Notes: a model not told the origin generated them from the letters alone. DNA of 64,000 nt from Protaetiibacter mangrovi (GCF_024752305.1 NZ_JANTHX010000005.1:337050-401049); one strand, 5' to 3'. Positions 53,257-63,634 are shown, counted from the first letter of the stretch. Numbers and translations are program-made.

Positions 53257-53517
53257 TCAGAGAGCGGCGACCTGCTTCGAGATCGCCGACTTGCGGTTGG
53301 CGGCCTGGTTCTTGTGGATGACGCCCTTGCTCACAGCCTTGTCGAGCTTCTTGCCGGCCTTGGTGAGGGCGGCCTCGGCGGCGGCCTTGTCGCCCGCGGC
53401 GATGGCCTCGCGCGTGGCGCGCACGGCGGTCTTGAGCTCGCTCTTGACGGCCTTGTTGCGCTCCTGCGCCTTCTTGTTGGTGGTGATGCGCTTGATCTGC
53501 GACTTGATGTTCGCCAT
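53257..53517 (-). CDS. rpsT: Small ribosomal subunit protein bS20
   Basis: An 86-residue, highly basic helical protein beginning [20 protein letters not shown] after the initiator and ending [20 protein letters not shown] plus four to five residues. It is the typical S20 with all conserved lysine and arginine clusters that contact 16S rRNA. Divergent orientation to the DUF4190 gene and convergence with holA are common in this order. Confidence 0.98.
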   Translation of the reverse strand: MANIKSQIKRITTNKKAQERNKAVKSELKTAVRATREAIAAGDKAAAEAALTKAGKKLDKAVSKGVIHKNQAANRKSAISKQVAAL

Positions 53518-53748
53518 GGATGTGTCTTTCGTTCAGGAACGGATGGTGTGTGCCGTCTGCGGTAGAGGGGCGCATCCCGGCGAATCGCGTGTTGTGGGGC
53601 ACGCGGAAACCAAGGGTCAACGTTACCAGGCCGAGGGGGAGCGCGCCAATGCGGTGCCCGGCCACCGTCCGCGTCCGGGGATGCCCGCCCGCCGCATCCG
53701 GGGGTTCGCCGGATACCGCGGCCCCCGCCGGGCGCCGAGGCTGGGTGC

Positions 53749-54138
53749 ATGACCGATACGACCTCCACCCCCGCCGTCGACGAGCCGACCGCCGCCGCCG
53801 AGCAGCCGCCCGCCGCGACCCCCGAGAACCCCTACGCGGCCCCCCGCGCGGCGTCGCCGACCACCGCCACCAACGCCTTCAGCATCGCGAGCCTGGTGCT
53901 CGGCATCGCCGCGATCCCGACCGGATGGTGGATCGCGTCCGTCGTCGCGATCGTCTTCGGCTTCATCGCCCGTTCGCGCGAGCCGCAGGCGCGCACCATG
54001 TCGACCTGGGGCATCGTGCTCGGCTTCGTCGGCGCGTTCGGCTGGCTCGTGCTCGCGATCCTCGGCCTCGCTCTCGCCGCGCCGTTCGCGCTCTGGGGCG
54101 CGGCGATCGGCTGGGGCCCCGACTTCCTGGGCTTCTAG
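53749..54138 (+). CDS. DUF4190-type membrane protein
   Basis: A 129-residue protein: a proline- and alanine-rich cytoplasmic N-terminus of about 40 residues with ENPYAAP, then two or three helices with FSIASLVLGIAAIPTGWWIA and IVFGFIARSREPQARTMSTW, the DUF4190 pattern of a helical hairpin split by a short basic loop. Function unknown. GAGGCT 6 nt before the ATG may be a weak leaderless promoter. Confidence 0.75.
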   Translation: MTDTTSTPAVDEPTAAAEQPPAATPENPYAAPRAASPTTATNAFSIASLVLGIAAIPTGWWIASVVAIVFGFIARSREPQARTMSTWGIVLGFVGAFGWLVLAILGLALAAPFALWGAAIGWGPDFLGF

Positions 54139-54144
54139 ACCCCG

Positions 54145-54627
54145 CTACCGACCCGACGGCTCCCGCAGGAACACGGCGGGGCCGTCGGGTTCGAGCGCGT
54201 GCCGGATGCGGTCCGCGAACTCCGCCCGCATCTGCGGAAGGGCCCCGAGCGCGAACCAGGCGACCTCGAGCGCTTCGCCGTCGACCGGCGCGGGGTCGCC
54301 CGAGACGTACCGGCAGCGGAAGGTGAGGTCGAGGTACTGGGCGCGGTCGCCGTTGTCGTAGACGACCGGTTCGGTGACCCAGGTCGACGACAGGCGCTCC
54401 ACCTCGATCTCGACGCCCGCCTCCTCTGCCGCCTCCCGCGCCGCGGCGACCGCCGGCTCCTCGCCCGGATCGACGATCCCCGTGATGGGCGCCCACTCGC
54501 CCGTGTCGGAGCGGCGGATCAACAGCATCCGGTCGCCGTCGAGCACCACGGCCGTCGCGCCGGTGAGCCAGAGCGGGGTGGTGCCGATGTGCTGGCGCAG
54601 CTCGCGTACGAAGTCGGGGATGGGCAC
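54145..54627 (-). CDS. Nudix hydrolase
   Basis: A 160-residue protein with a complete Nudix box (GX5EX7REUXEEXGU pattern, starting GIVDPGEE and ending EEAGVEI, about residues 50-72), which binds Mg2+ and hydrolyses nucleoside diphosphates linked to another group. The N-terminal TGATAVVLDGDRMLLIRRSD is typical. The substrate cannot be named; the family is broad. The leaderless promoter is TAGGCT on the minus strand (plus 54634-54639), 6 nt before the GTG. Confidence 0.9.
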   Translation of the reverse strand: MPIPDFVRELRQHIGTTPLWLTGATAVVLDGDRMLLIRRSDTGEWAPITGIVDPGEEPAVAAAREAAEEAGVEIEVERLSSTWVTEPVVYDNGDRAQYLDLTFRCRYVSGDPAPVDGEALEVAWFALGALPQMRAEFADRIRHALEPDGPAVFLREPSGR

Positions 54628-54645
54628 GCAACGAGCCTACGCATG

Positions 54646-54681
54646 ACGAAGGGGGCGGACCGTCCGGTCCGCCCCCTTCGT
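54646..54681 (-). terminator. Terminator of the LAxTG surface protein gene
   Basis: Perfect 16-bp stem (54646-54661 with 54666-54681) around a GTCC tetraloop, 8 bp after the stop codon at 54690. Confidence 0.92.
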
Positions 54682-54689
54682 GCAGGCTG

Positions 54690-55793
54690 TCAGTCCTCGA
54701 TGCGGCGGCGCATGCGCGCGCTGGCGACGAGGGCTCCCGCGCCGAGCAGCAGCGCGACGGCGCCGCCGATCAGGTACGGGGTGGTGTTCGCGCCGGTGTC
54801 CGCGAGGGCGGGCGCGGCGGGGATGACCGCCGCGGCCACGACGAGGTTCTCGAGCTCGGGCAGCACGTCTCCGTCCCAGAGCACGTCGTCATCGTCGAGG
54901 TAGTAGCAGTAGGTACCGATCGGGAGCGGCTCGTCGAAGATCACCGTCACCGAGAAGGTGCCGTCGGGTCCCGCCACGCCGCTGCCGTCGTAGGAGTTGG
55001 CGGGCGAGTCGTCCTCGCTGTCGCAGACGAATACGTCGATGTAGATCTGCGCTCCCGGGAACCATCCCGATCCGGTGAAGACGAGGCCGGTGGTGCTGGT
55101 CTGCTCGGGGGTGACCGGGTTCGGGGTGACCGACCGCGTGGGGATCGGCGTGAACACGCTCAGGTCGTCGAACACGTCGACCGAGTAGATCGAGACGGTG
55201 GTGTCGGGGTTGACCCAGAGGCCGTAGGCGAGCAGCTCGGGGGTCTCGCCCTGCATCAGCGCGGCCACGAACTCGTCGAGGGTCGCGGTGTCGTTGGCGG
55301 CGTACAGCGTCGCGCCGGCCCCGTCGGTGATCGCACCGGAGGTGATCCACGTCGCGGTCCGGTCGGTGGTGCCCGTGCTGGCGGGACGCAGCGTGGTGAA
55401 CTCCGCGTCGGTCTCGCCGAAGATCGGCAGCTGGAACACCCAGTCGCTGCTCGAGGCGTGGATCACGGCGCCGTCGATGGCGCTCGCGAAGTCCTCGGCG
55501 TTGCTGATGAGGCGCGACTCGTTGTTGAGGATCTGCAGCGCGTCGCCCGCGCCCGCGTCGATGTCGAGGCCGGTGGCGCTCGAGGAGGCCGACGCCGACG
55601 TCCACGACGACCCCAGCTCCCCGAAGAACCAGTCGTTCGCGGGGTACCCCGCGCCCGTCTCGGTGCCGAAGTCGGCCGTCGTGTAGAACACGGCGTCGCC
55701 GATGGGCGTCGAGGCGCTGGCGGCGCCCGCGAGTGCGAAGGTCGAGAAGCCCACGAGGGCGGTGGTGGCCAGGGCGGCCAGGGTCTTCTTCAT
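54690..55793 (-). CDS. LAxTG-anchored surface protein
   Basis: A 367-residue secreted protein. It has a signal peptide (residues 1-28, ending GAASAS) and a C-terminal sorting signal of LADTG (330-334), a hydrophobic helix (about 340-357) and the basic tail RMRRR. LAxTG is the motif used by class E sortases of high-GC actinobacteria instead of LPxTG. Residues about 75-215 resemble residues 316-460 of the CWB2 protein at 19950-22799 (FQLP...FTTL, TLDEFVAAL, YGLWV...TTV). Residues about 230-300 look like an immunoglobulin-like domain (GSGWFPGAQIYIDVFVCDSE). The function is probably adhesion or surface display. No sortase gene is in the window. Confidence 0.8.
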   Translation of the reverse strand: MKKTLAALATTALVGFSTFALAGAASASTPIGDAVFYTTADFGTETGAGYPANDWFFGELGSSWTSASASSSATGLDIDAGAGDALQILNNESRLISNAEDFASAIDGAVIHASSSDWVFQLPIFGETDAEFTTLRPASTGTTDRTATWITSGAITDGAGATLYAANDTATLDEFVAALMQGETPELLAYGLWVNPDTTVSIYSVDVFDDLSVFTPIPTRSVTPNPVTPEQTSTTGLVFTGSGWFPGAQIYIDVFVCDSEDDSPANSYDGSGVAGPDGTFSVTVIFDEPLPIGTYCYYLDDDDVLWDGDVLPELENLVVAAAVIPAAPALADTGANTTPYLIGGAVALLLGAGALVASARMRRRIED

Positions 55794-55961
55794 CGGGTGG
55801 TCTCCGGCGGTGGTCGGGCGATGTACCCTCCGACGCTATCGGGTGTCCCCCGTTGATCCGGAGTCGTGAGCGATCATCCGTACCCCCAGTGCGGGGGCTG
55901 GACGGATCGGTCCACCCGCTCGCACGAGCGGAGCCCGCGCGCATGGGAGAATCGTCCGGAT

Positions 55962-57818
<1,857 letters not shown>

Positions 57819-57836
57819 CTAACGTCATCCGCATGA

Positions 57837-58091
57837 GAAGCGGGGCGCAAGCGCAGACTGTGGTCGGTCCCGAGGTCTACCGCTTTCCTGGTTCTCTTCA
57901 TCGTTCTCTCGATCGTCGGGGCGTTCCTCCTGACGGGGGCTTGGTTCAGTGGTCGAGGTGACGCGGGAACTCTTCTCGGTCTGGGGTTCATCATCGTTGG
58001 GCCACTTGGAGCCATCGCGGCGACCGTTGAACTCATCCGCTCGGCCCTCAGCGCCGACGGCTCGGGTCGTTCCGGCAGACTTGACACATGA
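57837..58091 (+). pseudogene. Small two-helix membrane ORF lacking a start codon in frame
   Basis: The frame 57837-58091 encodes 84 residues with a basic front (RKRRLW), two hydrophobic helices (AFLVLFIVLSIVGAFLLTGA, then LLGLGFIIVGPLGAIAATVE) and a polar tail. This is a convincing membrane-protein pattern, yet the codon directly before it is TGA and no ATG, GTG or TTG lies within the first 20 codons. The ATG at 57833 enters another frame that quickly loses all character. A single-base insertion after that ATG would explain this. Use of CTG at 57858 as start is the alternative. Confidence 0.4.
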
Positions 58092-58182
58092 CCGTCGACG
58101 TCCCGATTCGCGGTCGGGCGACCTCGACGCGAGGAAGCACCAGAAGTAGCGGGATGCAGCGTGCCGCCCGTACGAGTGACCG

Positions 58183-58914
58183 GTGAACCTGCGGCGCGAC
58201 GTCGCCCGAGCCGTCGACGAGGCTGCTGATCCTTCGACCCCGCTCGAACGTCTCCGTGTGCTCGCTGTGCACGACTCCCGTGTCGTCCGCGCCGCTGTCG
58301 CCGCGCGGCGACCCTTATCCCGAGAACTCGCCGAGCAGCTTCGTGAGGATGACGCGTGGCAGGTCCGCTTCGCGCTGATCCCCGCCGCCGAGGGCGATCC
58401 GGAACGGCAGTTGATGCTCGCGGCTTCAACGGACAAATGGATGCGCGCCATTCTGGCGGAGGTGCCCGGGCTGTCGATCGAAGCCCAGAGAATCCTCGCC
58501 GGCGACGAGTTCTCGGAAACCGTCGGGCGAATCGCCAAGAACACCCGCGATCGCGCGCTCTACGACGAACTGATGCTCGACCCTCGTCCACGGGTTCGGG
58601 GGTTCTGCGCGTGGAATGACGCGTTGTGCACCGCCGATGATGCCCGTCGGCTCGCGCGAGATCGTTCGTCGGTCGCCCGCGCATCCGCGGTGCATCGCCC
58701 CGAGCTCGATGAAAGCGACCTGATCGAACTTGCGCGAGATCGGTCCGCATCGGTGCAGTGGCAGGTGATCGCCACGCGTCCGTCTTCGCGTGCGGCGCTG
58801 GAGATCATCGCGCGCGAGGGCGACGACGTGAACGCGCTGCACGCGCGGCGTGCACTCGAGAGCCTCGACGCCGTGGCGAGGCATCACGATCTGCCCGATG
58901 GTGCGGGAGCGTAG
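58183..58914 (+). CDS. HEAT-like / variant leucine-rich repeat protein
   Basis: A 243-residue cytoplasmic protein built of about seven helical repeats of 25-35 residues, each with a pattern such as PLERLRVLAVHDSRVVRAAV, DDAWQVRFALI, or ARDRSASVQWQVIATRP. This matches leucine-rich-variant/HEAT-like repeats, which usually act as protein-binding scaffolds. No enzymatic motif. No ribosome-binding site is seen; TACGAG lies close upstream of the GTG. Function unknown. Confidence 0.65.
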   Translation: MNLRRDVARAVDEAADPSTPLERLRVLAVHDSRVVRAAVAARRPLSRELAEQLREDDAWQVRFALIPAAEGDPERQLMLAASTDKWMRAILAEVPGLSIEAQRILAGDEFSETVGRIAKNTRDRALYDELMLDPRPRVRGFCAWNDALCTADDARRLARDRSSVARASAVHRPELDESDLIELARDRSASVQWQVIATRPSSRAALEIIAREGDDVNALHARRALESLDAVARHHDLPDGAGA

Positions 58915-58956
58915 TTCTTTCGGCCCCGTCGTCGTTCGTCCTGACATGATCACGAC

Positions 58957-59694
58957 GTGGACGAGATCTCGACCGACGGCCTGACGTACTCGACGATCGG
59001 CGCCGCGCGCCCGGATGCCGCCCCGGTGCCCGGCCTCCGGGCCCGCACCCAGCGCATCCGTGTGGGCGAGGGCGACGTGCTGTGGGAGCGGGCGGTCGCC
59101 GTCGTCTCGGGTTGGGCGATCAAGACGGCGATCGGGTTCACGGTCGAGCCCGACGACGCGCAGGTCGTGCTCGGGAGGGACTACGACACGACCTACCACC
59201 GCGGATTCATCCACCAGTTCGAGCCCGTGCGCGTCGTGTGGATCGCCGAGGAGCCCGACTGCCGGGGTTTCGGATACGGCACGCGGGTCGGGCATCCGAT
59301 CACGGGGGAGGAGTGCTTCCTCGTGGAGCGCGACCCCGACGGCACCGTGTGGCTCGTGGTGCGCACGGTGTCGCGCGTGTCGGGCGGCAGGTGGCGGTGG
59401 CTCTGGCCCGGTATCCGGATCGCGCAGCCCTACTTCCAGCGGGCGTACGCGCGTTCGGCGATGCGGCTCATCGTCGAGACCGACGAGCCGCTGCCGGGGC
59501 TGCGCGGGATGCGGCGCGGTCTCGTCAGCGACGGACCCTCCGGGGTGGAGGGCATCTCCCGGCTCGGGTACGGACTCGGGGGCCCCGAGAAGACACCGTT
59601 CGACGACCCGCCGCAGGAACCGGTGGAGCTCGATCCCGCCGAGCTGCCGTGGGAGCTGCGGGGCGACGAGCGCGAGGAAGCCTCGGGCGAATAG
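58957..59694 (+). CDS. DUF1990 protein, first copy
   Basis: A 245-residue protein with the DUF1990 features LTYSTIGAARPDAAPVPGLR, VVSGWAIKTAIGFTV, VRVVWIAEEPDCRGFGYGTR, GHPITGEECFLVERDPDGTV and RIAQPYFQRAYARSAMRL. The family has no assigned biochemical role. A paralogue follows 34 bp downstream. CATGAT 6 nt before the GTG is a weak leaderless promoter. It is distinguished from the second copy by a long acidic C-terminal tail. Confidence 0.82.
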   Translation: MDEISTDGLTYSTIGAARPDAAPVPGLRARTQRIRVGEGDVLWERAVAVVSGWAIKTAIGFTVEPDDAQVVLGRDYDTTYHRGFIHQFEPVRVVWIAEEPDCRGFGYGTRVGHPITGEECFLVERDPDGTVWLVVRTVSRVSGGRWRWLWPGIRIAQPYFQRAYARSAMRLIVETDEPLPGLRGMRRGLVSDGPSGVEGISRLGYGLGGPEKTPFDDPPQEPVELDPAELPWELRGDEREEASGE

Positions 59695-59727
59695 CGCCCA
59701 CGCACCCGATTCTGGGAGAATCGGCAC

Positions 59728-60453
59728 GTGACCTCCGCGTCCGCGCCCCCCGGCGACGCCCCCCGACGGTCGACGGCTCCCGCCTCGACCGCCACGGTCG
59801 ACCCCGGCGAGCTGTGGCGCGTGCCCGTCACCTACGGTGCGGTCGGGGCGACCCAGGCCGCCGACCTGCTGCAGTACCCGCCGCGCGGCTACAAGCCGAT
59901 CGAGCGCCGCATCCGCATCGGCCACGGCGCCGACCGCTGGGAGTACGCGTGGATGCGCGTCATGAGCTGGGGCATCCAGCGCGGAGCCGGTTTCCACGTG
60001 ACGCCCGTCGAGGCTCCCGAAGCGGCGACCGCAGCGAGCTACACTCCGGTGGCCTTCGATGCGCAGGGCAACCCCGTGCGCCCCTCGACGGTCGGCGCCG
60101 ACGGCGAGACGCTCTACACCCCCGAGGGCGACCCGATGGTGCGCGCCGGCGACACGGGGATGCTGAAGCCCGCCTTCTGGCCGCGCGCGTTCCCCGTGCG
60201 CGTCGTCTACGTGGTCGACGAGCCGGAGCGGCGCGGCGCGGCCTTCGGCACCCTGCCGGGGCACCCGCTCGAGGGCGAGGAGCTCTTCGCCGTCGAGCGT
60301 GGCGACGACGACTCGGTCTGGTTCGTGGTGCGCATCTTCTCGAAGCCGGCGACCGGCTTCTGGCGCGCCGTGCTGCCCGCCCTGCGACTCGTGCAGGCGA
60401 TGCTCGTGCGCCGCTACCTGCACGAGCTGACCGGCCCGCTGCCCGTCGCCTGA
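59728..60453 (+). CDS. DUF1990 protein, second copy
   Basis: A 241-residue paralogue of the preceding gene: VTYGAVGATQAADLLQYPPR, MSWGIQRGAGFHV, VRVVYVVDEPERRGAAFGTL, GHPLEGEELFAVERGDDDSV and the C-terminal LVQAMLVRRYLHEL line up in the same order. A glycine- and proline-rich insert (about residues 95-150, FDAQGNPVRPSTVGADG) distinguishes it. GAGAAT (59716-59721) lies 6 nt before the GTG. Function unknown. Confidence 0.82.
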   Translation: MTSASAPPGDAPRRSTAPASTATVDPGELWRVPVTYGAVGATQAADLLQYPPRGYKPIERRIRIGHGADRWEYAWMRVMSWGIQRGAGFHVTPVEAPEAATAASYTPVAFDAQGNPVRPSTVGADGETLYTPEGDPMVRAGDTGMLKPAFWPRAFPVRVVYVVDEPERRGAAFGTLPGHPLEGEELFAVERGDDDSVWFVVRIFSKPATGFWRAVLPALRLVQAMLVRRYLHELTGPLPVA

Positions 60454-60454
60454 C

Positions 60455-61282
60455 TCAGAGCGAACGCTGGTAGGCCCGGATCGAGCGCACGGTCCACGCG
60501 AACGCGAGCGCGGCCAGCAGCACGAGCCCCGCGCCCTCGAGCAGAAGGCGCCCCGCATCCGCCGACCCGTCGAACAGCGTGCCGTCGAGTCCCGCCCGAC
60601 CGAGCTCGACCGCCCACGTCATCGGGTTCCACCGCGCCACCGCCTGCACCCAGTCGGGCAGCAGGGTCGCCGGCATCATCGTGGTCGACAGGAAGGTGGC
60701 GGGAAGCACGATCAGCTGCGACAGCCCGATCAGCGCCACCTGGTTGCGCGTGGTGAGCGCCACGGCGCTCGATGCACAGCAGAACACGGTGGCGAGCAGC
60801 GTGGCCGCGACGAGCGCGAGCAGGATGCCGCCCACGCCGCCCGGGTAGCTCGCGCCCGCGAGCGCGCCGATCCCGAGCACCACCGCCGACTGCAGCACGT
60901 TGATCACGAGCTGCTGCAGCAGCTGGCCGGTGACGATCGCGCTGCGCGACAGGGGCGCGCTCAGCAGCTGATCCATCACGCCCGAGCCGATGTCGTCGAT
61001 GTAGCCGGTGCCGGCCCAGGCGCCCGAATACAGCACCGTCATCATGAGGATGCCGGGCACGAGGTAGCCGATGTAGCCGTCGTCGCCGAACACCGGCAGC
61101 GTGCCGAGCGCGCTGTACACCTGGCCGAACAGCACGATCCAGATCACGGGCTGCAGCAGCGACATCGCGGGACCCCACACCTGTCGCCAGGTGCCGATGA
61201 TCCAGCGGCGGAAGACCTGTCCGGTCTGCGACGCCCAGGAGGCGCGGACGATGCGGGGGGATGCGGGGGCGAGGGCGGTCAT
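60455..61282 (-). CDS. ABC-2 type exporter permease (DrrB-like)
   Basis: A 275-residue membrane subunit with six helices. VPGILMMTVLYSGAWAGTGY, MDQLLSAPLSRSAIVTGQLL and RWNPMTWAVELGRAGLDGTL are the ABC-2/DrrB signature. The ATG overlaps the stop of the ATPase gene by 4 bp. With it, a drug- or lipid-export system is formed. Confidence 0.92.
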   Translation of the reverse strand: MTALAPASPRIVRASWASQTGQVFRRWIIGTWRQVWGPAMSLLQPVIWIVLFGQVYSALGTLPVFGDDGYIGYLVPGILMMTVLYSGAWAGTGYIDDIGSGVMDQLLSAPLSRSAIVTGQLLQQLVINVLQSAVVLGIGALAGASYPGGVGGILLALVAATLLATVFCCASSAVALTTRNQVALIGLSQLIVLPATFLSTTMMPATLLPDWVQAVARWNPMTWAVELGRAGLDGTLFDGSADAGRLLLEGAGLVLLAALAFAWTVRSIRAYQRSL

Positions 61283-62286
61283 GCGGCGGCTCCTTCGGTC
61301 GGGTGGGCCCCGCCGAAGCTGTGGCCCACGTGGTGCAGGTACACGTCGTCGAGCGTCGGACCCGAGACGGATGCGGCGCCGAACGCGACCCCGGCCGCGT
61401 CGAGCGCCTGGATGAGCGGCGCGAGCACGGCGGAGCCGTCGGCGGCGCGGGCGTTGAGCGACCCGGTGGGGCCGGACACCTCGACGACGACGTCGCGCAG
61501 CAGCGGAACGGATGCGGCGGCGCGGCGCACGCGGTCGGCATCCGGTTCGAAGAGCTCCACCCGCACGCCGTCGCCGGCGAGGTCGGCCTTGAGCGCCTGC
61601 GGGGTGCCCTCGACGACCTTCGCGCCGTGGTCGACGATCATGACGCGGTCGGCGAGGCGGTCGGCCTCCTCGAGGTAGTGCGTCGTCAGCACGACGGTGA
61701 GCGACTCCTGGCCGGCGAGGCGCCGGATCTCGCCCCACATGGCGGCGCGCGACTCGGGGTCGAGGCCGGTGGTCGGCTCGTCGAGGAACAGCACGCTCGG
61801 CGCGTGCACGAGGGCTGCCGCGACATCGAGCCGGCGCCGGGTGCCGCCCGAGAGCTTGCCGGCGGGCCGCTCGACATGCTCGGCGAGCGCGAACTCGTCG
61901 ATGAGTCGCCCGGCCCGGCCCGCGGCATCCGCACGACCGACGCCGCGCAGCCGGGCCGCGAGCTCGAGGTTCTCCCGCACGGTCAGCAGCGGGTCGGTGC
62001 TGGTGCCCTGCGAGACGTAGCCGATGCGGGTGCGCACGGCGGCCGCGTCGCGCACGACGTCGGCGCCGGCGACCCGCGCCGTGCCCGAGGTGGGCAGTGC
62101 GAGAGTCGTCAGGATCTTGGTGGTGGTCGACTTGCCGGCGCCGTTCGGGCCGAGCAGCCCGAACACCGATCCGGTGGCGACCTCGAAGCTCAGCCCGCGC
62201 AGCGCCTCGACGGGCGGGGTGCGGCGGCCGGTGCGGTAGCGCTTGACGAGCGCCTCGGCCTCGATGGCGTGGGGAGAGGTGGGCAT
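61279..62286 (-). CDS. ABC exporter ATPase (DrrA-like)
   Basis: A 335-residue ATPase: Walker A LLGPNGAGKSTTTKIL (about residues 44-59), signature LSGGTRRRLDVAAAL, Walker B LFLDEPTTGLDPESRA, and the C-terminal DrrA-type domain ending GPTLDDVYLHHVGHSFG. The DrrA tail places it with daunorubicin-type exporters. AGGA lies 8 nt before the ATG. Second to last gene of the cluster controlled by the PadR regulator at 63197; a 54-bp gap separates it from the gene before. Confidence 0.93.
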   Translation of the reverse strand: MPTSPHAIEAEALVKRYRTGRRTPPVEALRGLSFEVATGSVFGLLGPNGAGKSTTTKILTTLALPTSGTARVAGADVVRDAAAVRTRIGYVSQGTSTDPLLTVRENLELAARLRGVGRADAAGRAGRLIDEFALAEHVERPAGKLSGGTRRRLDVAAALVHAPSVLFLDEPTTGLDPESRAAMWGEIRRLAGQESLTVVLTTHYLEEADRLADRVMIVDHGAKVVEGTPQALKADLAGDGVRVELFEPDADRVRRAAASVPLLRDVVVEVSGPTGSLNARAADGSAVLAPLIQALDAAGVAFGAASVSGPTLDDVYLHHVGHSFGGAHPTEGAAA

Positions 62287-62340
62287 GGTGAACCGTCCTG
62301 AGGTGTGCGGTGGGAAAGGAGAGGGGGAGAGGCGGATGCG

Positions 62341-63195
62341 TCAGCGCGCGGGCGGGAACAGCATCCGGGCGAGCACGATCATCATCAGGAGGAAGCCGCC
62401 GACGAGCGCGAGCCACGACCACGCCCAGCCGAGCGTGACCGTCAGCACGATGAATGCGACGACCGCGAGCACCATGATGACGAGCGTGTAGATGCCGAAG
62501 CGCGCGGCGGCGGCCGGATCCCGGGTGAAGCGGTCGCCCTGCTCGGCGTAGTGGTCGGACTGCTGCAGCGCCCAGGCCTTGTGCCGGTTGGTCTGGCTCG
62601 CGCCGAGGCCCGCGAAGAGGGCGACGCCCCCGAGGAACAGCACCCCCGCGAGGGCGAGCCACGGCAGCTCGACACCGTTCAGCAGCAGCCACCCGGTGCC
62701 GAGCGCCCCGAGCACGGCCGCGGTGGCGAGACCGTATCCGGAGGCCCGCCGCGGCGACATCGGGTAGTCGGTCGACGTCTCCTGGCGCAGCGCGTCGGCG
62801 ACGACGACGCCGAGAGCGAGGGCGACGACCGCGACGGCGACCGCGAGCGCCCCGGCCGGCAGCGCGAGCAGGCCGACGCCGTCGAGCAGCAGCAGCGCGA
62901 GCGCCGCCGCCGCGACGATGCTCAGCAGCACCGTGCGCACGACGAACGCGGGGCGCGGGCGCACCCGGTGCGCGTTCCACGGCGAGGTCGCCGGAAGGTC
63001 GGCGACGAGCTCGCGCACGTCGCCCAGCTCGTCGATCGCCCGGCGGGCGGCGGCATCCGGCTCGGTGCCCGCGGCCTCGAGCTCGGCGACGCGGGCTTCG
63101 AGGTTGGCGCGGATCTCGTCCTTCAGGTCGAGGGCTTCGGGGGTGGGCTCGATGCCGGCGAAGGCCTCGTCGAGCAGTCGGTGGATGGCGGCCAT
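62341..63195 (-). CDS. Membrane protein with N-terminal HAAS-type helical domain
   Basis: A 284-residue protein: residues about 1-65 are helical with LKDEIRANLEARVAELEAAG and AARRAIDELGDVRELVADLP, the HAAS/DUF1700-type pattern found next to PadR regulators. Then come about six hydrophobic helices and a positively charged cytoplasmic stretch (about 195-225). Such partners sequester or tune the PadR protein. It follows the PadR gene with a 1-nt gap (TGACATG) and is probably co-translated. The exact function is unknown. Confidence 0.72.
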   Translation of the reverse strand: MAAIHRLLDEAFAGIEPTPEALDLKDEIRANLEARVAELEAAGTEPDAAARRAIDELGDVRELVADLPATSPWNAHRVRPRPAFVVRTVLLSIVAAAALALLLLDGVGLLALPAGALAVAVAVVALALGVVVADALRQETSTDYPMSPRRASGYGLATAAVLGALGTGWLLLNGVELPWLALAGVLFLGGVALFAGLGASQTNRHKAWALQQSDHYAEQGDRFTRDPAAAARFGIYTLVIMVLAVVAFIVLTVTLGWAWSWLALVGGFLLMMIVLARMLFPPAR

Positions 63196-63196
63196 G

Positions 63197-63568
63197 TCAG
63201 TGCCTTTCGGGTGCGCGGCCGGAGCCGCGGGGGTCGAGGAGGGAGTCGATGATGTCGCGCGTCGCCGTCCAGGCGGCGACGTTGCGCTGGTAGACGGCGC
63301 GTCCGGCATCCGTGATGCGGTAGTACTTGCGGCGGCCGCCCTGGGTCTCGTCGCCCCAGAACGACTCGACGAGGCCGTCCTTCTCGAGTCGGCGGTAGGC
63401 GGCGTAGAGCGTCGCCTCCTTGATCTCGTGGGCGCCTCCGGTCGCGTCGCGGATCGTCTTGTAGATCTCGAAGCCGTAGCTCTCGCCGCGGCGCAGCACG
63501 CCGAGCACGATCGTGTCGGTGTGTCCGCGCAGCAGATCGGCCGCGAACGCATCGGAGTCTTGAACCAT
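63197..63568 (-). CDS. PadR-family transcriptional regulator
   Basis: A 123-residue winged-helix repressor with LGVLRRGESYGFEIYKTIRD, IKEATLYAAYRRLEKDGLVE and ETQGGRRKYYRITDAGRAVY, the diagnostic PadR pattern. It heads the cluster of the HAAS-type membrane protein and the ABC exporter and presumably represses it by way of the palindrome at 63571-63597, adjacent to its own start codon. Confidence 0.93.
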   Translation of the reverse strand: MVQDSDAFAADLLRGHTDTIVLGVLRRGESYGFEIYKTIRDATGGAHEIKEATLYAAYRRLEKDGLVESFWGDETQGGRRKYYRITDAGRAVYQRNVAAWTATRDIIDSLLDPRGSGRAPERH

Positions 63569-63570
63569 GT

Positions 63571-63597
63571 CGAGTACTGTATCTGATCAAGTACTCG
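63571..63597 (-). promoter_or_regulatory. PadR operator and promoter
   Basis: CGAGTACT (63571-63578) and AGTACTCG (63590-63597) are perfect 8-bp arms separated by 11 bp, directly upstream of the PadR ATG. On the minus strand TACAGT lies 7 nt before the ATG, within the palindrome. Confidence 0.75.
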
Positions 63598-63622
63598 ATC
63601 TGCAACACCCCGGCGCGACGGC

Positions 63623-63628
63623 GAGAAT
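63623..63628 (+). promoter_or_regulatory. -10 box (GAGAAT) of hemW, leaderless
   Basis: GAGAAT ends exactly 6 nt before the ATG at 63635, the same spacing and box as for the DUF1990 gene at 59728. Confidence 0.45.
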
Positions 63629-63634
63629 GGACGG

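Noticed and set aside
53749-54138. The GAGGCT box before the DUF4190 gene as a full leaderless promoter.
   Set aside because: The spacing fits, but the first base deviates and no other support exists, so it is only mentioned in the gene entry.
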